DNA from: JAXDAY01 sp034679345
GTDB lineage: Bacteria; Eisenbacteria; RBG-16-71-46; CAIMUX01; VGJL01
Direction of reading: 5' to 3'
NCBI GenBank assembly: GCA_034679345.1
Contig: JAXDAY010000029.1
Span: 131,012 to 195,011, forward strand
DNA length: 64,000 bases
Made by a program: the position numbers and the translations under genes. How positions within the stretch are numbered: position 1 is the first letter of the stretch; each line of letters begins with the position of its first letter. This document shows positions 35,543-44,700 of this stretch, in pieces. The notes under the pieces were generated by a model. It was not told the DNA's origin. It made no database searches and worked only from the letters and a program-made list of their open reading frames with translations.

Positions 35543-36400
35543 CTATGGGTATCGGTAGAAGCCGCGGCCGGACTTCCTTCCGAGGTGCCCGCCGCGGACA
35601 AGCCGCTTCAGGATAAGCGGGGCGCGGAAGGTCTCGCTGCCGAGCTCGCGGTGGAGGTACTCGGTCACGGCCAGGCAAACGTCCAGACCGATCCAGTCGC
35701 ACATCTGAAGCGGGCCCGTCGAGTGGCGCAAGCCCAGGCGCGCGCTGCGATCGATCTCCTCGACCGTCGCCACGCCGCTCTCGACCATTCGCATCGCCTC
35801 GTTCGCGAGGGCGATCGCCAGCCGCGAGGTGGCGAAGCCGGGAGTATCGCGCACAACGATCGTCTCTTTCCCCAGGTCGGTCGCCACCGCGCAGGCGCGC
35901 TCGATCGCCGCCTCCTCGGTTGCCTCGCCCCAGACGACCTCGACCAGCGGCATGGAGACCGGCGGGTTGAAGAAGTGCATCCCGAGCACCCGTTCAGGGC
36001 GGGAGCATCGCGCGGCGATCTCCGTGATGGAGAGCGATGAGGTGTTGCTCGCGATGATCGCCGAGGCGGGAGCGGCCTGGGAAGCGGCGGTCAGCACCTC
36101 GCGCTTCAACGCCATGTCCTCCGGCACCGCTTCGACCACCACGCCGGCAGACTCGACCGCCTGGACGATCGAGTCGGTGATGCGAAGGCGCGCCAGCGCA
36201 TCCCGCGCGGTCCCCGTTTCGAGACGGCCCGACTGCTCCGCCTCGCCCAGCATCCGCTCCACGCGGTCCCGGGCCTCCCGCAGGGCATGGGGGAACGGAT
36301 CGTAGAGAATGACCCGGCGCCCGTGGATCAGCGCGAGAGCCGCGATCCCCGAACCCATCTGCCCCGCGCCCAGCACCGCGAATGACTCCTTCGTCATCAT
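35543..36400 (-). CDS. 3-hydroxyacyl-CoA dehydrogenase (Hbd/PaaH type)
   Basis: 285 residues. The NAD-binding motif GAGQMGSGIA, the catalytic-domain signature ASNTSSLSITEIA and the HFFNPPVSMPLVEVV motif with the catalytic His, plus GRKSGRGFYRY at the C-terminus, place it in the short-chain 3-hydroxyacyl-CoA dehydrogenase family. It oxidises (S)-3-hydroxyacyl-CoA to 3-oxoacyl-CoA with NAD+, in beta-oxidation or in the reverse direction for butanoyl-CoA formation. ATG 36400 overlaps the stop of the upstream alcohol dehydrogenase by 4 bases. No thiolase or crotonase is in the window. Confidence 0.9.
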   Translation of the reverse strand: MMTKESFAVLGAGQMGSGIAALALIHGRRVILYDPFPHALREARDRVERMLGEAEQSGRLETGTARDALARLRITDSIVQAVESAGVVVEAVPEDMALKREVLTAASQAAPASAIIASNTSSLSITEIAARCSRPERVLGMHFFNPPVSMPLVEVVWGEATEEAAIERACAVATDLGKETIVVRDTPGFATSRLAIALANEAMRMVESGVATVEEIDRSARLGLRHSTGPLQMCDWIGLDVCLAVTEYLHRELGSETFRAPLILKRLVRGGHLGRKSGRGFYRYP

Positions 36401-37437
36401 GCCTCCTGATATCCGCGAAGGACGACCTTTCCGAATGCGCGACGATCCTCCAGATAGGCGTGCGCCGCGGGGAGCTCTTCCATGGGGAAGACCCGGTCCA
36501 CGATCGCCCGGATCCTTCCATTCGCGACGTACCGCAACGCCTCCTCCAGATCGCGCCGCGAGCCCATCGTGGAGCCCAGGATCGAGAGGCTCTTGTAGAA
36601 GACGCGTCGCAGGTCGACCGCGACCTCCGCCCCTGAAGTGGCCCCGCAGGTGACGAGCCGGCCGCCCTTGGCGAGCGCGCGCAGGCTGCCCTGCCAGGTC
36701 GCCGCCCCGGTGTGCTCCACGACGACATCGACCCCACGCCTCTCCGTCCAGCGGAAGATCGCATCGACGAAGTCGACCTGCCGGTAGAGGACGGCCTCCT
36801 CGGCGCCCAACTCGCGCGCCTTGGCCGCCTTCTCCTCGCTTCCCGCGGTGGCGATCACCCGCGCTCCCAGCGCCCGGGCGATCTGGATCGCCATGACGCC
36901 GATCCCGCTGCCCGCCGCGTGGACCAGCACCGTCTCGCCGGGCCTCAGCTGCGCCCGTTCGACGAGCATGCGCCAGGCCGTCACGAGCGTCAGCGGCAGG
37001 GAGGCCGCCTCGACGGGGTCGAGCCCCTCGGGCATGCGGAGGACCTCACGCTCCGGGACGACGATCCGCTCGGCGCAGCCGCCATCGCAGCTCTCGCCGC
37101 GGATGCGGAAGGCCCGGCAGAGCGGCTCGCGGCCTGAGAGGCATGAAGGACATCTCCCGCATCCGGCCCCCGGAACGACGAGGATGGCCTCACCGGAGCG
37201 CACCCCTGAGACCCCCGGCCCGACCGCGCCGATGCGGCCGGCGATATCCGAGCCCGGGGTGATCGGCAGGGGGAAATGGTGCCCCGGCACGCCCCTGCGC
37301 ACCCAGAGGTCGAGGTGGTTGAGCGCGACGGCATCGACGCGGACCTCGACTTCCCCTTCACCCGGACGCGGGGCGGGGACCTCGACGCGCCGCAAGCTCT
37401 CGGGAGGGCCGTGGCTCTCGATTCTCCAGGCGCGCAC
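36397..37437 (-). CDS. Zinc-containing alcohol/quinone-reductase-type dehydrogenase
   Basis: 346 residues from GTG 37437, chosen because GGAAGGAGTCCCAA precedes it with correct spacing; an ATG at 37467 lacks one. MDR features: N-terminal catalytic fold (SDIAGRIGAVGPGV), four structural-zinc Cys in CGRCPSCLSGREPLC, and NAD(P)-binding VLVHAAGSGIGVMAIQIARALGARVIATA. The usual catalytic-zinc Cys is replaced within NHLDLWVRRG, so catalysis may be zinc-independent as in some reductase relatives. Translationally coupled to 3-hydroxyacyl-CoA dehydrogenase, it probably serves acyl-CoA or aldehyde metabolism; the substrate is unknown. Confidence 0.85.
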   Translation of the reverse strand: MRAWRIESHGPPESLRRVEVPAPRPGEGEVEVRVDAVALNHLDLWVRRGVPGHHFPLPITPGSDIAGRIGAVGPGVSGVRSGEAILVVPGAGCGRCPSCLSGREPLCRAFRIRGESCDGGCAERIVVPEREVLRMPEGLDPVEAASLPLTLVTAWRMLVERAQLRPGETVLVHAAGSGIGVMAIQIARALGARVIATAGSEEKAAKARELGAEEAVLYRQVDFVDAIFRWTERRGVDVVVEHTGAATWQGSLRALAKGGRLVTCGATSGAEVAVDLRRVFYKSLSILGSTMGSRRDLEEALRYVANGRIRAIVDRVFPMEELPAAHAYLEDRRAFGKVVLRGYQEA

Positions 37438-37576
37438 TTGGGACTCCTTCCGTTCCGGCCTCGGCATCGGCTCCGCGTCCCGTCGAGGACCGCTGAGTCT
37501 AGACGGGGTCTCCACCACCGTAAAGGCGGGCCCGCGTCCTTGCGGGGCAGCAGAGCATGGCGTAGATTGCCCCTCA

Positions 37577-38440
37577 ATGGAAGCCGCAGGCTCGCCCGCA
37601 TATAGCGTCGTCATCCCGGCCTACAATGAGGAGGAGGGAATCGGCGGGGTCATCCGCCAGGTTCAATCCCTTCCCGGCGATCTGGAGCTCATCATCGTCG
37701 ACGACGGCTCGACGGACGCGACGGCCGATCGGGCGCTGGCCGCAGGCGCGCGGGTGATCCGCCATCGCGTCAACCGCGGCTATGGAGCCGCCCTGAAGAC
37801 CGGAATCCTTGCCTCCCGCGCCCCGGCGGTCGTCATCACCGACGCGGACGGCACCTATCCGAACGAGCGGATCCCCGAGCTCGTGGCGTTGCTCGAGGAC
37901 TATGAGATGGTGGTGGGGGCCCGCACGGGCGCCTCCGTCGCGATTCCGATGATCCGGCGTCCCGCCAAGTGGGTCCTGGGCCGGCTGGCGAACTACCTCA
38001 GCGAATCGAAGATCCCGGACTTGAACTCCGGGCTCCGGGCGTTCCGCCGCGAGACGATCCTCCGATACCTGGGACTTCTCCCCTCCGGCTTCTCATTCAC
38101 GACGACGATCACGCTCGCGATGCATGTCAATGAACTCACCGTGGCCTACCTGCCGATCGACTACCACGCGCGAAGCGGGCGATCGAAGATCCGCCCCATC
38201 CAGGACACGCTGAACTTCGCGGCGCTCATCGTGCGCACGACCCTCTACTTCCGTCCCCTGAAGATCTTCCTGCCCGCGGCCGGGATCCTCCTGCTCGCGG
38301 CGGTGGCGATCTTCATCTATAGCTGGCGCTTCACCGACAAGATCATGGACGCGACGGTGACGATCACGATCATGACCGCCTTCCAGGTCGCGGCGATCGG
38401 CATGCTCGCCGATCTCATCGACAAGCGCAGCCAGCGTTAG
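37577..38440 (+). CDS. Family 2 glycosyltransferase with C-terminal membrane helices
   Basis: 287 residues from ATG 37577. GT-A motifs: SVVIPAYNEEEGIGG at the start, IIVDDGSTDATA, and VVITDADGTYP (the DxD). The acceptor part resembles dolichol-phosphate-mannose synthase type GT2. Two hydrophobic segments at the end (FLPAAGILLLAAVAIFIYSW and ITIMTAFQVAAIGMLADLI) anchor it in the membrane. It should transfer a sugar from a nucleotide donor to a polyprenyl phosphate or similar lipid. It is the first gene of a four-gene operon with acpS, a secreted protein and another transferase; the ADH gene diverges from it. Confidence 0.87.
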   Translation: MEAAGSPAYSVVIPAYNEEEGIGGVIRQVQSLPGDLELIIVDDGSTDATADRALAAGARVIRHRVNRGYGAALKTGILASRAPAVVITDADGTYPNERIPELVALLEDYEMVVGARTGASVAIPMIRRPAKWVLGRLANYLSESKIPDLNSGLRAFRRETILRYLGLLPSGFSFTTTITLAMHVNELTVAYLPIDYHARSGRSKIRPIQDTLNFAALIVRTTLYFRPLKIFLPAAGILLLAAVAIFIYSWRFTDKIMDATVTITIMTAFQVAAIGMLADLIDKRSQR

Positions 38441-38451
38441 CCGGAGGGGGA

Positions 38452-38853
38452 ATGGTCGTCGGCCTGGGCATCGATCTCATCGAGGTGGAACGGGTGGGGC
38501 GCACGGTCGAACGCCACGGGGATCGCTTCATGCGCCGGATCTTCCACCCCCGGGAGCTGGAACAAAGCCGAGGCGACCGGGTTCAGTACCTCGCGGCACG
38601 CTTCGCCGTCAAGGAAGCGGCGTTCAAAGCGCTCGGAACGGGGTGGGCCGCCGGCGTCCGGTGGGTCGACGTGGAGGTCCAGAACCTCGCTTCCGGCCAG
38701 CCGGTCCTCTTGCTGCATGGAGCCGCCGCCGAGCGGGCCCGAGGGCTGGGCGCCGAACGGATGCATGTGACGATCACGCACACGGCTGGACACGCGGCCG
38801 CTGTCGTGATCCTCGAGACCGCGGGCGGGTCGCCGTCCGCAGGGGGGGCCTGA
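38452..38853 (+). CDS. acpS: Holo-[acyl-carrier-protein] synthase AcpS
   Basis: 133 residues. GIGIDLIEVERV-like start (GLGIDLIEVERVGRTV), with RFAVKEAAFKALG as the second family motif containing the catalytic Glu-Lys and Asp residues, and HVTITHTAGHAAAVVI at the end. It moves 4'-phosphopantetheine from CoA to acyl carrier protein in fatty-acid synthesis. Located only 12 bases after the GT2 gene, and its TGA overlaps the ATG of the following secreted-protein gene by one base. Confidence 0.92.
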   Translation: MVVGLGIDLIEVERVGRTVERHGDRFMRRIFHPRELEQSRGDRVQYLAARFAVKEAAFKALGTGWAAGVRWVDVEVQNLASGQPVLLLHGAAAERARGLGAERMHVTITHTAGHAAAVVILETAGGSPSAGGA

Positions 38854-39815
38854 TGCGCTGGCTCGTTATTCTCTTGCTCTTCGCCACGGCGATTCCGGGG
38901 ATGGCGCAGCAAGGCGACGCACCGCTCGATCCCTACGCCAACTTCCCGGCCGTTCCTTCCCTGACGATGTACGGAGAGGTCCTCGGCTTCCGCGCAAAGG
39001 TTGAATCGATGATCTCCGCGTGCGGCCGCAACGTCACGCGCGCCGACTCCCTCGTGCCCCTGATCGATCGGCTGGTCGCCGCCTGGGAGGAGTACGGCGA
39101 CTATATGGATCGCGAGCACGGCGACTTCCCGAACATGTCGCGCAATCGTCCCTACTGGCTGATCACGACCGACGACGCGGCCGACACTCTCGCGGACCGC
39201 CTGATTCCCGCGCTGCGCCAGTTTACGCGGGCCAATCCGCAGGAGATGCTGGGTCCCATCCGGGCCCAGTGGGAAGTCCAGAGCGAGCAGCTCGGGATCC
39301 CGCGCGGCAAGATGTTCGGATTCCAGCTCGTCGAGCTTGCGCGGCGGGGAGCGATCCTTCGCCGCGAGATGGTGGAGACCTATCCCGGCGCGATCGCCGA
39401 CCTGAACGATGCCTACCTTCGATTCCTCTGGGACCTCGCCCAGTTCTACGAACAGCAGCATGGCACCTGGTACGACCGCCACTCGATGCGGATTGCCCAG
39501 GAGGACTGGATCATCCATCGCACCCGGGGGCGGTGCGAGAACCCCAAGTGGGGGTTGATGGCGAGCTTCACCGCGGTCGGCATCGACACTTCGTCGACCG
39601 ACTATATGACCGACAAGTTCATGCACCGACTGATCCTCGTCGATCCTGACTGCCCCGACACGATCGACTTTCTGATGCCGCTGCCGCACCACCGCCTGAT
39701 GGAGGCCGAGATCAGCCGGTTGACGGACAGCCAGCGGGATAGCCTGCTGCGAGGGCTGGTTCGGGCCCCCGATCTGGAGCGCCGTCAGGAGGGGACGGAG
39801 GAGGGCGCGCGCTGA
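38853..39815 (+). CDS. Secreted protein of unknown function (alpha-helical)
   Basis: 320 residues from ATG 38853 with a signal peptide (MRWLVILLLFATAIPGMAQQ). The mature part is mostly charged and helical, with a conserved-looking YGDYMDREHGDFPNMSRNRP segment, WDLAQFYEQQHGTWYDRHSM and two cysteines (C-R-N, R-C-E-N and DPDCPD positions). No family is recognised. It sits between acpS and a GT4 transferase in one operon (TGATG junction before, CTG start inside its end), so a role in envelope or glycan assembly is possible but unsupported by sequence. Confidence 0.7.
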   Translation: MRWLVILLLFATAIPGMAQQGDAPLDPYANFPAVPSLTMYGEVLGFRAKVESMISACGRNVTRADSLVPLIDRLVAAWEEYGDYMDREHGDFPNMSRNRPYWLITTDDAADTLADRLIPALRQFTRANPQEMLGPIRAQWEVQSEQLGIPRGKMFGFQLVELARRGAILRREMVETYPGAIADLNDAYLRFLWDLAQFYEQQHGTWYDRHSMRIAQEDWIIHRTRGRCENPKWGLMASFTAVGIDTSSTDYMTDKFMHRLILVDPDCPDTIDFLMPLPHHRLMEAEISRLTDSQRDSLLRGLVRAPDLERRQEGTEEGAR

Positions 39816-41026
39816 GGCCTCGGGTCCTCGCGGTCCTGCCCGATCATCCCCACCCGGCGACCATGGGGGGTCGGGTCCGCAACCTGGCGATCCTGACCGC
39901 CCTTTCCGGCGCGTTCGACCTGACGATGGTCACCCTTGTGCACGAGCGCCCCCTGCTGCGGGATCCCGGGCCCGTAGCGGATCTCGGGGAGTGGATCCCC
40001 GTTCTCGCGCCGAACCGTCGCAGCCCTCTGCACCGGGCGATCGGCCAGCTCGCCTATCGCAGCCTTGGCCGGCGCTGGACCCGGGAGGCGTGGTTTCTCG
40101 GGACCGCCGCCGTGGCGGAGGTCGTCGAACGCCGCATCGCGGAGAATCCGCCCGACCTCGTCCACTCCGCCTACTGGTTCACCCTTCGCCATCTCAAGGC
40201 CCGCCCTCGACCACCCCTCTGGATTCTCGACACCCACGACGTCCAGTTCGAGCGCTGGGAGAAGCTCGGCGTTCCCCTCTCGCCCGAGGAGAAGCGGGCT
40301 GAGATCGCCGAGCTGCAACGCAACGATCTCGTGATCGCCATCACCCCTCGCGATGCCGATACCTTCCGGCGCGTGACGGGTGGGGGGGCGCGCATCGAGA
40401 CGATCGGCATGGGAGTCGACATCGAGGAATGGAGTCGAAAGGGAATCGGTGCGGGGGCCAGGGGAACGACGGTGGTCTACTACGGCAACATGGCGGGGGA
40501 AGCGAACCGGCGCGCGGCGGCGCATCTCTGCCGCGATATCCTGCCGGAGCTGCGCAGGATCCGTCCCGGCGTGGAGGTGATGATCCTCGGCGCCGATCCG
40601 GCGGAGGATGTGCTCGAGCTCCGGGAGATCGACGGGGTGACGGTCACCGGAACCGTCGAGGATCCTCGAATCCATCTCGCGCGCTGCGGAGTCTTCGCGC
40701 TCCCCTTCCGCGCCGCCAGCGGCATCCGAAGCCGCGCCTGCGAAGCGATGGCGCTCGGCGTGCCGATCGTCGCTTATCCGGAAACCCTTGCGGGCATGGG
40801 ATTCCAGGCCGATCGCGACTATCTCGAAGCGGACGACCCCGCGGGTTTCGCGCGGCAGCTCGCGCGCGTCTTGGAGGATCCCGCTCGGGCCGACGCGATC
40901 GCCGCGTCGGCGCGTCGCGAGGTGGAGCGGCGCTACTCGATCGCGTCGACCTATGGAAGATTCGTGGAGCTCTACGAGAGACTGATCGCCGAGTCGGCTG
41001 CGGCGCGGTCGATGGGACGGCGCTAA
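39812..41026 (+). CDS. Family 4 glycosyltransferase, apparent CTG start
   Basis: 404 residues if started at CTG 39812; 387 from ATG 39863. The longer form is preferred: the seventeen extra codons encode RVLAVLPDHPHPATMGG, exactly the first beta strand and donor loop expected of a GT4 N-terminus, and the CTG overlaps the previous TGA with GGAGGAG seven bases upstream. No ATG, GTG or TTG lies in that stretch. Acceptor and donor motifs include LWILDTHDVQFERWE, VVYYGNMAGEANRR and the GIRSRACEAMALGVPIVAYPE acidic loop. It probably acts in the same pathway as the GT2 of this operon. The CTG start is inference. Confidence 0.83.
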   Translation: MRPRVLAVLPDHPHPATMGGRVRNLAILTALSGAFDLTMVTLVHERPLLRDPGPVADLGEWIPVLAPNRRSPLHRAIGQLAYRSLGRRWTREAWFLGTAAVAEVVERRIAENPPDLVHSAYWFTLRHLKARPRPPLWILDTHDVQFERWEKLGVPLSPEEKRAEIAELQRNDLVIAITPRDADTFRRVTGGGARIETIGMGVDIEEWSRKGIGAGARGTTVVYYGNMAGEANRRAAAHLCRDILPELRRIRPGVEVMILGADPAEDVLELREIDGVTVTGTVEDPRIHLARCGVFALPFRAASGIRSRACEAMALGVPIVAYPETLAGMGFQADRDYLEADDPAGFARQLARVLEDPARADAIAASARREVERRYSIASTYGRFVELYERLIAESAAARSMGRR

Positions 41027-41081
41027 CGATGACGGCCCCGGCGAGCGTCGCCGAGGCCGTCGGGAAATCTTGGTGAAGCGA

Positions 41082-41363
41082 TTACTTCCTCTTGAGGACC
41101 TGGTCCTTCAGATTCTTGGCGACGGTGAACTTGACCACCTTCTTCGCCGGGATCTTGATCGCTTCGCCCGTCTGCGGGTTGCGCCCCATGCGCGCCTTCC
41201 GGTTCAGGACCTTGAACTTGCCGAGCCCGGTCAGGGGAATGTCGCCCCCCTTCTTCAAGGTCTTCTCGACCACATTCGTGAGGCCCATCAGGAACATCTT
41301 CGCCTGCTTCTTCTCGAGCCCGCACTCCTTCACGAGCGCGTCGACCAGTTGGGTCTTCGTCAT
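41082..41363 (-). CDS. HU-family histone-like DNA-binding protein
   Basis: 93 residues from ATG 41363, preceded by AAGGAGGG. The HU/IHF signature is intact: TKTQLVDALVKECGL at the N-terminus, IPLTGLGKFKVLNRKARMGRNPQTGEAIKIPAKKVVKFTVAKNL for the beta arms with the Pro turn (residues in GRNPQTGE), and a C-terminal basic KDQVLKRK. It bends DNA without strong sequence preference and helps compact the nucleoid and recombine or transcribe. Promoter-like TTGCCA/TTAAAC lie upstream. It is convergent with the GT4 gene. Confidence 0.95.
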   Translation of the reverse strand: MTKTQLVDALVKECGLEKKQAKMFLMGLTNVVEKTLKKGGDIPLTGLGKFKVLNRKARMGRNPQTGEAIKIPAKKVVKFTVAKNLKDQVLKRK

Positions 41364-41422
41364 GATTACCAGCCCTCCTTGGGTTCCGTGAGACCTGTCT
41401 CGGCGATTCGAGACCGTCCTCT

Positions 41423-41450
41423 GTTTAACACCGCCCCACGGGGGTGGCAA
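41423..41450 (-). promoter_or_regulatory. Promoter for the HU gene
   Basis: On the minus strand TTGCCA (41450-41445) and TTAAAC (41428-41423) are separated by 16 bases, 60 bases before the ATG at 41363. Confidence 0.45.
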
Positions 41451-41525
41451 CAGGATTCTTCACGGAAAGCCGCGAAAAATGCCCCTCAGAGAGCAGGATG
41501 GGACTCGGAAGGCTCGCAGGTCGCG

Positions 41526-41554
41526 TTGACTACCCGCGGGGCCCTCAGTAGACT
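41526..41554 (+). promoter_or_regulatory. Promoter for the C25 gene
   Basis: TTGACT and TAGACT are 17 bases apart, near consensus. The leader is about 140 bases long, unusual for this window; apart from this promoter and the HU promoter, the 338-base gap from 41364 to 41701 shows nothing I can name. Confidence 0.6.
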
Positions 41555-41701
41555 GCCTGCCATGGACTCGGCGCTTCCAGAGCGGGAGACCGGGCCGCCG
41601 GGCGGGTCGGGTCCATCGTCGAGAAGCGTCTTCCAACAGGCGAGCGCAAGGGGGCGCTTCCGCGCCCCGATCGCAGCGACGCCACGATCGGAGGAGGTCG
41701 G

Positions 41702-44700
41702 ATGCGCATGAGAACCGTTCCTGGGTGGGCCGGCTTGCTCGCCCTCAGTCTGGCTGGCTCCGCGGCTCTAGCCTCATCGCCGGGCGAAGTCCTCGTTGGA
41801 TGGGACTGGACCCAGGTCTCCGTTCGAGTCAATGGGTCGGGAGACGCCGAATACGCCGTCGACGGCGCCGGCCTCCGGCCCGCGAATCCCGGCGAGCCGG
41901 ATCTTCCGGCCCTCGTCGTCCGGGTTGCTGCGCCCGATCAATCCAAGGTCTCGGGATTCGACCTCTTCGAGCTGAGCGTCTCGGAGCGCGAAGTCGAACT
42001 CCCGATCGCGCCTGCCCGGATGGACTCCGACGTTCCGGGGAGCGAGCCTGTGGCGGTCGACCGGTCCGAGGATGCCTACTCGGCGCCGCTTTACCCCGAG
42101 ACCCGGGTTCGCTACCTCGGGCAATCGCTGCGCCGCGGGATCACCTACTCGGTCTTCGCGATCTACCCGCTCGCGCTCGTGGAGGGCCGGCGGCTGAGCC
42201 TCCTCGAGGAGGGGCGCCTGAGCGTCCGCTGGGATGCAGATCCCGCGGCGCCGGCCCCGCTGAAGAGCTTCCGGTCCGGCACGGGGGGCGATGGCCCCGA
42301 CGCGAAGAGCCTTGCCCTCACCATGGGGCCGACGGCGATCGACGATCTCCCCTCGATGGAAAGCGGTCCGTTCGAATACCTGGTTCTGACCACCGAGGGC
42401 TTTCTCTCGACGGTCCAGCCGTTCATCGATTGGAAGAACCGCAGCGGCACCGCGACGACGGTGCGGACCGTGGAGTGGGTCCTGGATAACTACGCCGACG
42501 GAGTCGACCCCCAGGAGAGGATCCGCAACTTCCTGAAGGAAGCCTACCGCTACTGGGGAATCCACTACCTGTTCATCGCAGGCGGCCCCGAGCAGGTCCC
42601 GATCCGGACGGTCAAGTACTTCACGTGGCTCGTGCCCCTGGACATCATCACCGACAGCTACTACGCCTGCCTCGACGGCAACTGGAACGCCGACGGCGAT
42701 AATTACTTCGGAGAGGGGCGACGCATCGCGAATCCCCCCAACGCGGGCGACAAGGTCGACTTCGATCCCGAGCTTGTCGTCGGTCGTGTCCCGGCCACAT
42801 CCGCAGATCAGCTCTCCATCTGGCTAGGGAAGTACTTCCAGTATGTGCAGAGCCCGAACCGCGACGGCTACCTCGACCGATTCCTGCTCCTTGGAGAGGT
42901 GCTCTTCCACAACCTCTGGGCGCGCTCGAACCTGAACTCGACTCCTCCATGCGGGCACAGCCCGTGCCCGGAGGAATGCGATTACTGCGTCACGCTCGAT
43001 GGAGCCGAGGACTGCGAGCGCGTCATCGCGACGCTCGACTTCGCCCAGGGCGTGGATGTCGATTACATCCCGCTCTACGAGTGGAACGAGTACTGGCAGA
43101 CCCACGGCCGCGCGGACGCCGAACTCGAGGTGAAGCAGGCCGTCATCAGCAGGATCAACGAGGGCGCGGGTTTCGTCCATCACGTCGGACACGGGGATCG
43201 CGACCGGATGTCGATCGGTTCACAGAACGGACTCGACGGCAACGGGCGGCTCGTGACCGCCGACGCGCGAAACCTGACCAACGGCGATAAGATCAGCGTG
43301 GTCTATGCCATCAACTGCAGTTCGGCGGCGATCGACTACGACTGCGTCGCCGAGGGGTGGCTCTTCGCTCCCAACGGCGGCTCCGTCTGCTACATCGGCT
43401 CCTCGAATCTCGACTTCCCCTCCGCCGCCACCTTCTACCAGAACGGGTTCTACCAGAAGGTCTACCAGCAGAAGTACATCTCGCTCGGAGACGCGTTCAC
43501 CGAGACTCTCGCGGAGCAGGGCGCGGACATCGGGGAAAACGAGAACCCGAAGCGGTTCCTCTCGTTCAGCCTGATCTATCTGGGCGACCCCCAGATGCGG
43601 TCCTGGTTGAGCACGCCCAGCTCGATGACCATCGCGCAGTCGGGGGGCCAGACATTCAGCCTGGGAGACACGACCCTCACGGTGACCGTCTATGAGGGGA
43701 CCGACCTTCTCGAGGGAGCGAAGGTCTGCGCGTACAAGGCGGGGGACGTGCTCTCCACGGCCAGGACCGACGCGGAAGGCGTCGCCGTCCTCCCGTTCCG
43801 CCCGCGCTCGACCGGCACTTACCTGCTGACCGTCACGCACCCCTCCGTGGCGCCTTGGATCGACCAGACGCCCCGATCGGTCATCGCCCCCGGCGGGCTG
43901 CCTTCGCTCACCGTCGAGTCGATTCAGATCGGCGATGACGGCAGCCGCTCGGGCGTGCGAGGAAACGACAACCGGCGCTTCGAGGAAGGCGAGACCGTCG
44001 ATCTCGACGTCATGATCCGCAACGCCGGCACGGCCCCCGCAACGGGGATCCAACTCGCCCTGGCGATCGGTCCGGACGATCGCGACGAATACATGGAGGT
44101 GATCAAGGGGGTCGCGTCGGTTCCGGGATCGGTGGGTCCGAGGACGAGCGCGCAGGTCTCCGGCGCCTTCCGCGTGCGGATCCTCCCGGGGACTCCCGTG
44201 GGCTTCTACAAGAACGGGGACCGGCTGACGTTCGATGCCGAAGTCACGATCACGGAAGGAGGGAGGATCTCGCACTACACCGTGCCGATCCTCGTCCACC
44301 GGCCGGTATTCGAGATCGAGTCGGTTCAGCTCACCGAGCTCGCCGGCACGGGCGATGGCGATCAGAGGCCCGACGACGGGGAGACGATGCTCTGGATCCC
44401 CACCCTGCGCAACCTCGGCTCCGGCGCCGCCGACAGCGTCGGCGCCTACCTGACGGCGATCCTCGGAATGACCGTCATCGACGGCTCCGCGCTGCTCGAG
44501 ACCGCCGATCCCGGCCAGCTGCTCTCCACCACGACGCCCTTCCGATTCGACGTGACCAACACCATCTATCTGAGCGCAAGGCTCACGGTTCGCTCCCTGC
44601 GCGATCCTGATTTCGTCTTCTTCGAGGGAAACGTCGATTACACGCCACCGACGACGCCGTCGTTCCCCGTCGAATCCGAGCTCATCACATCCAAAGACGC

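Noticed and set aside
41082..41363. HU gene as a sign of a phage or integrative element
   Set aside because: It is an ordinary single-copy nucleoid protein with its own promoter; no integrase or att site is nearby.
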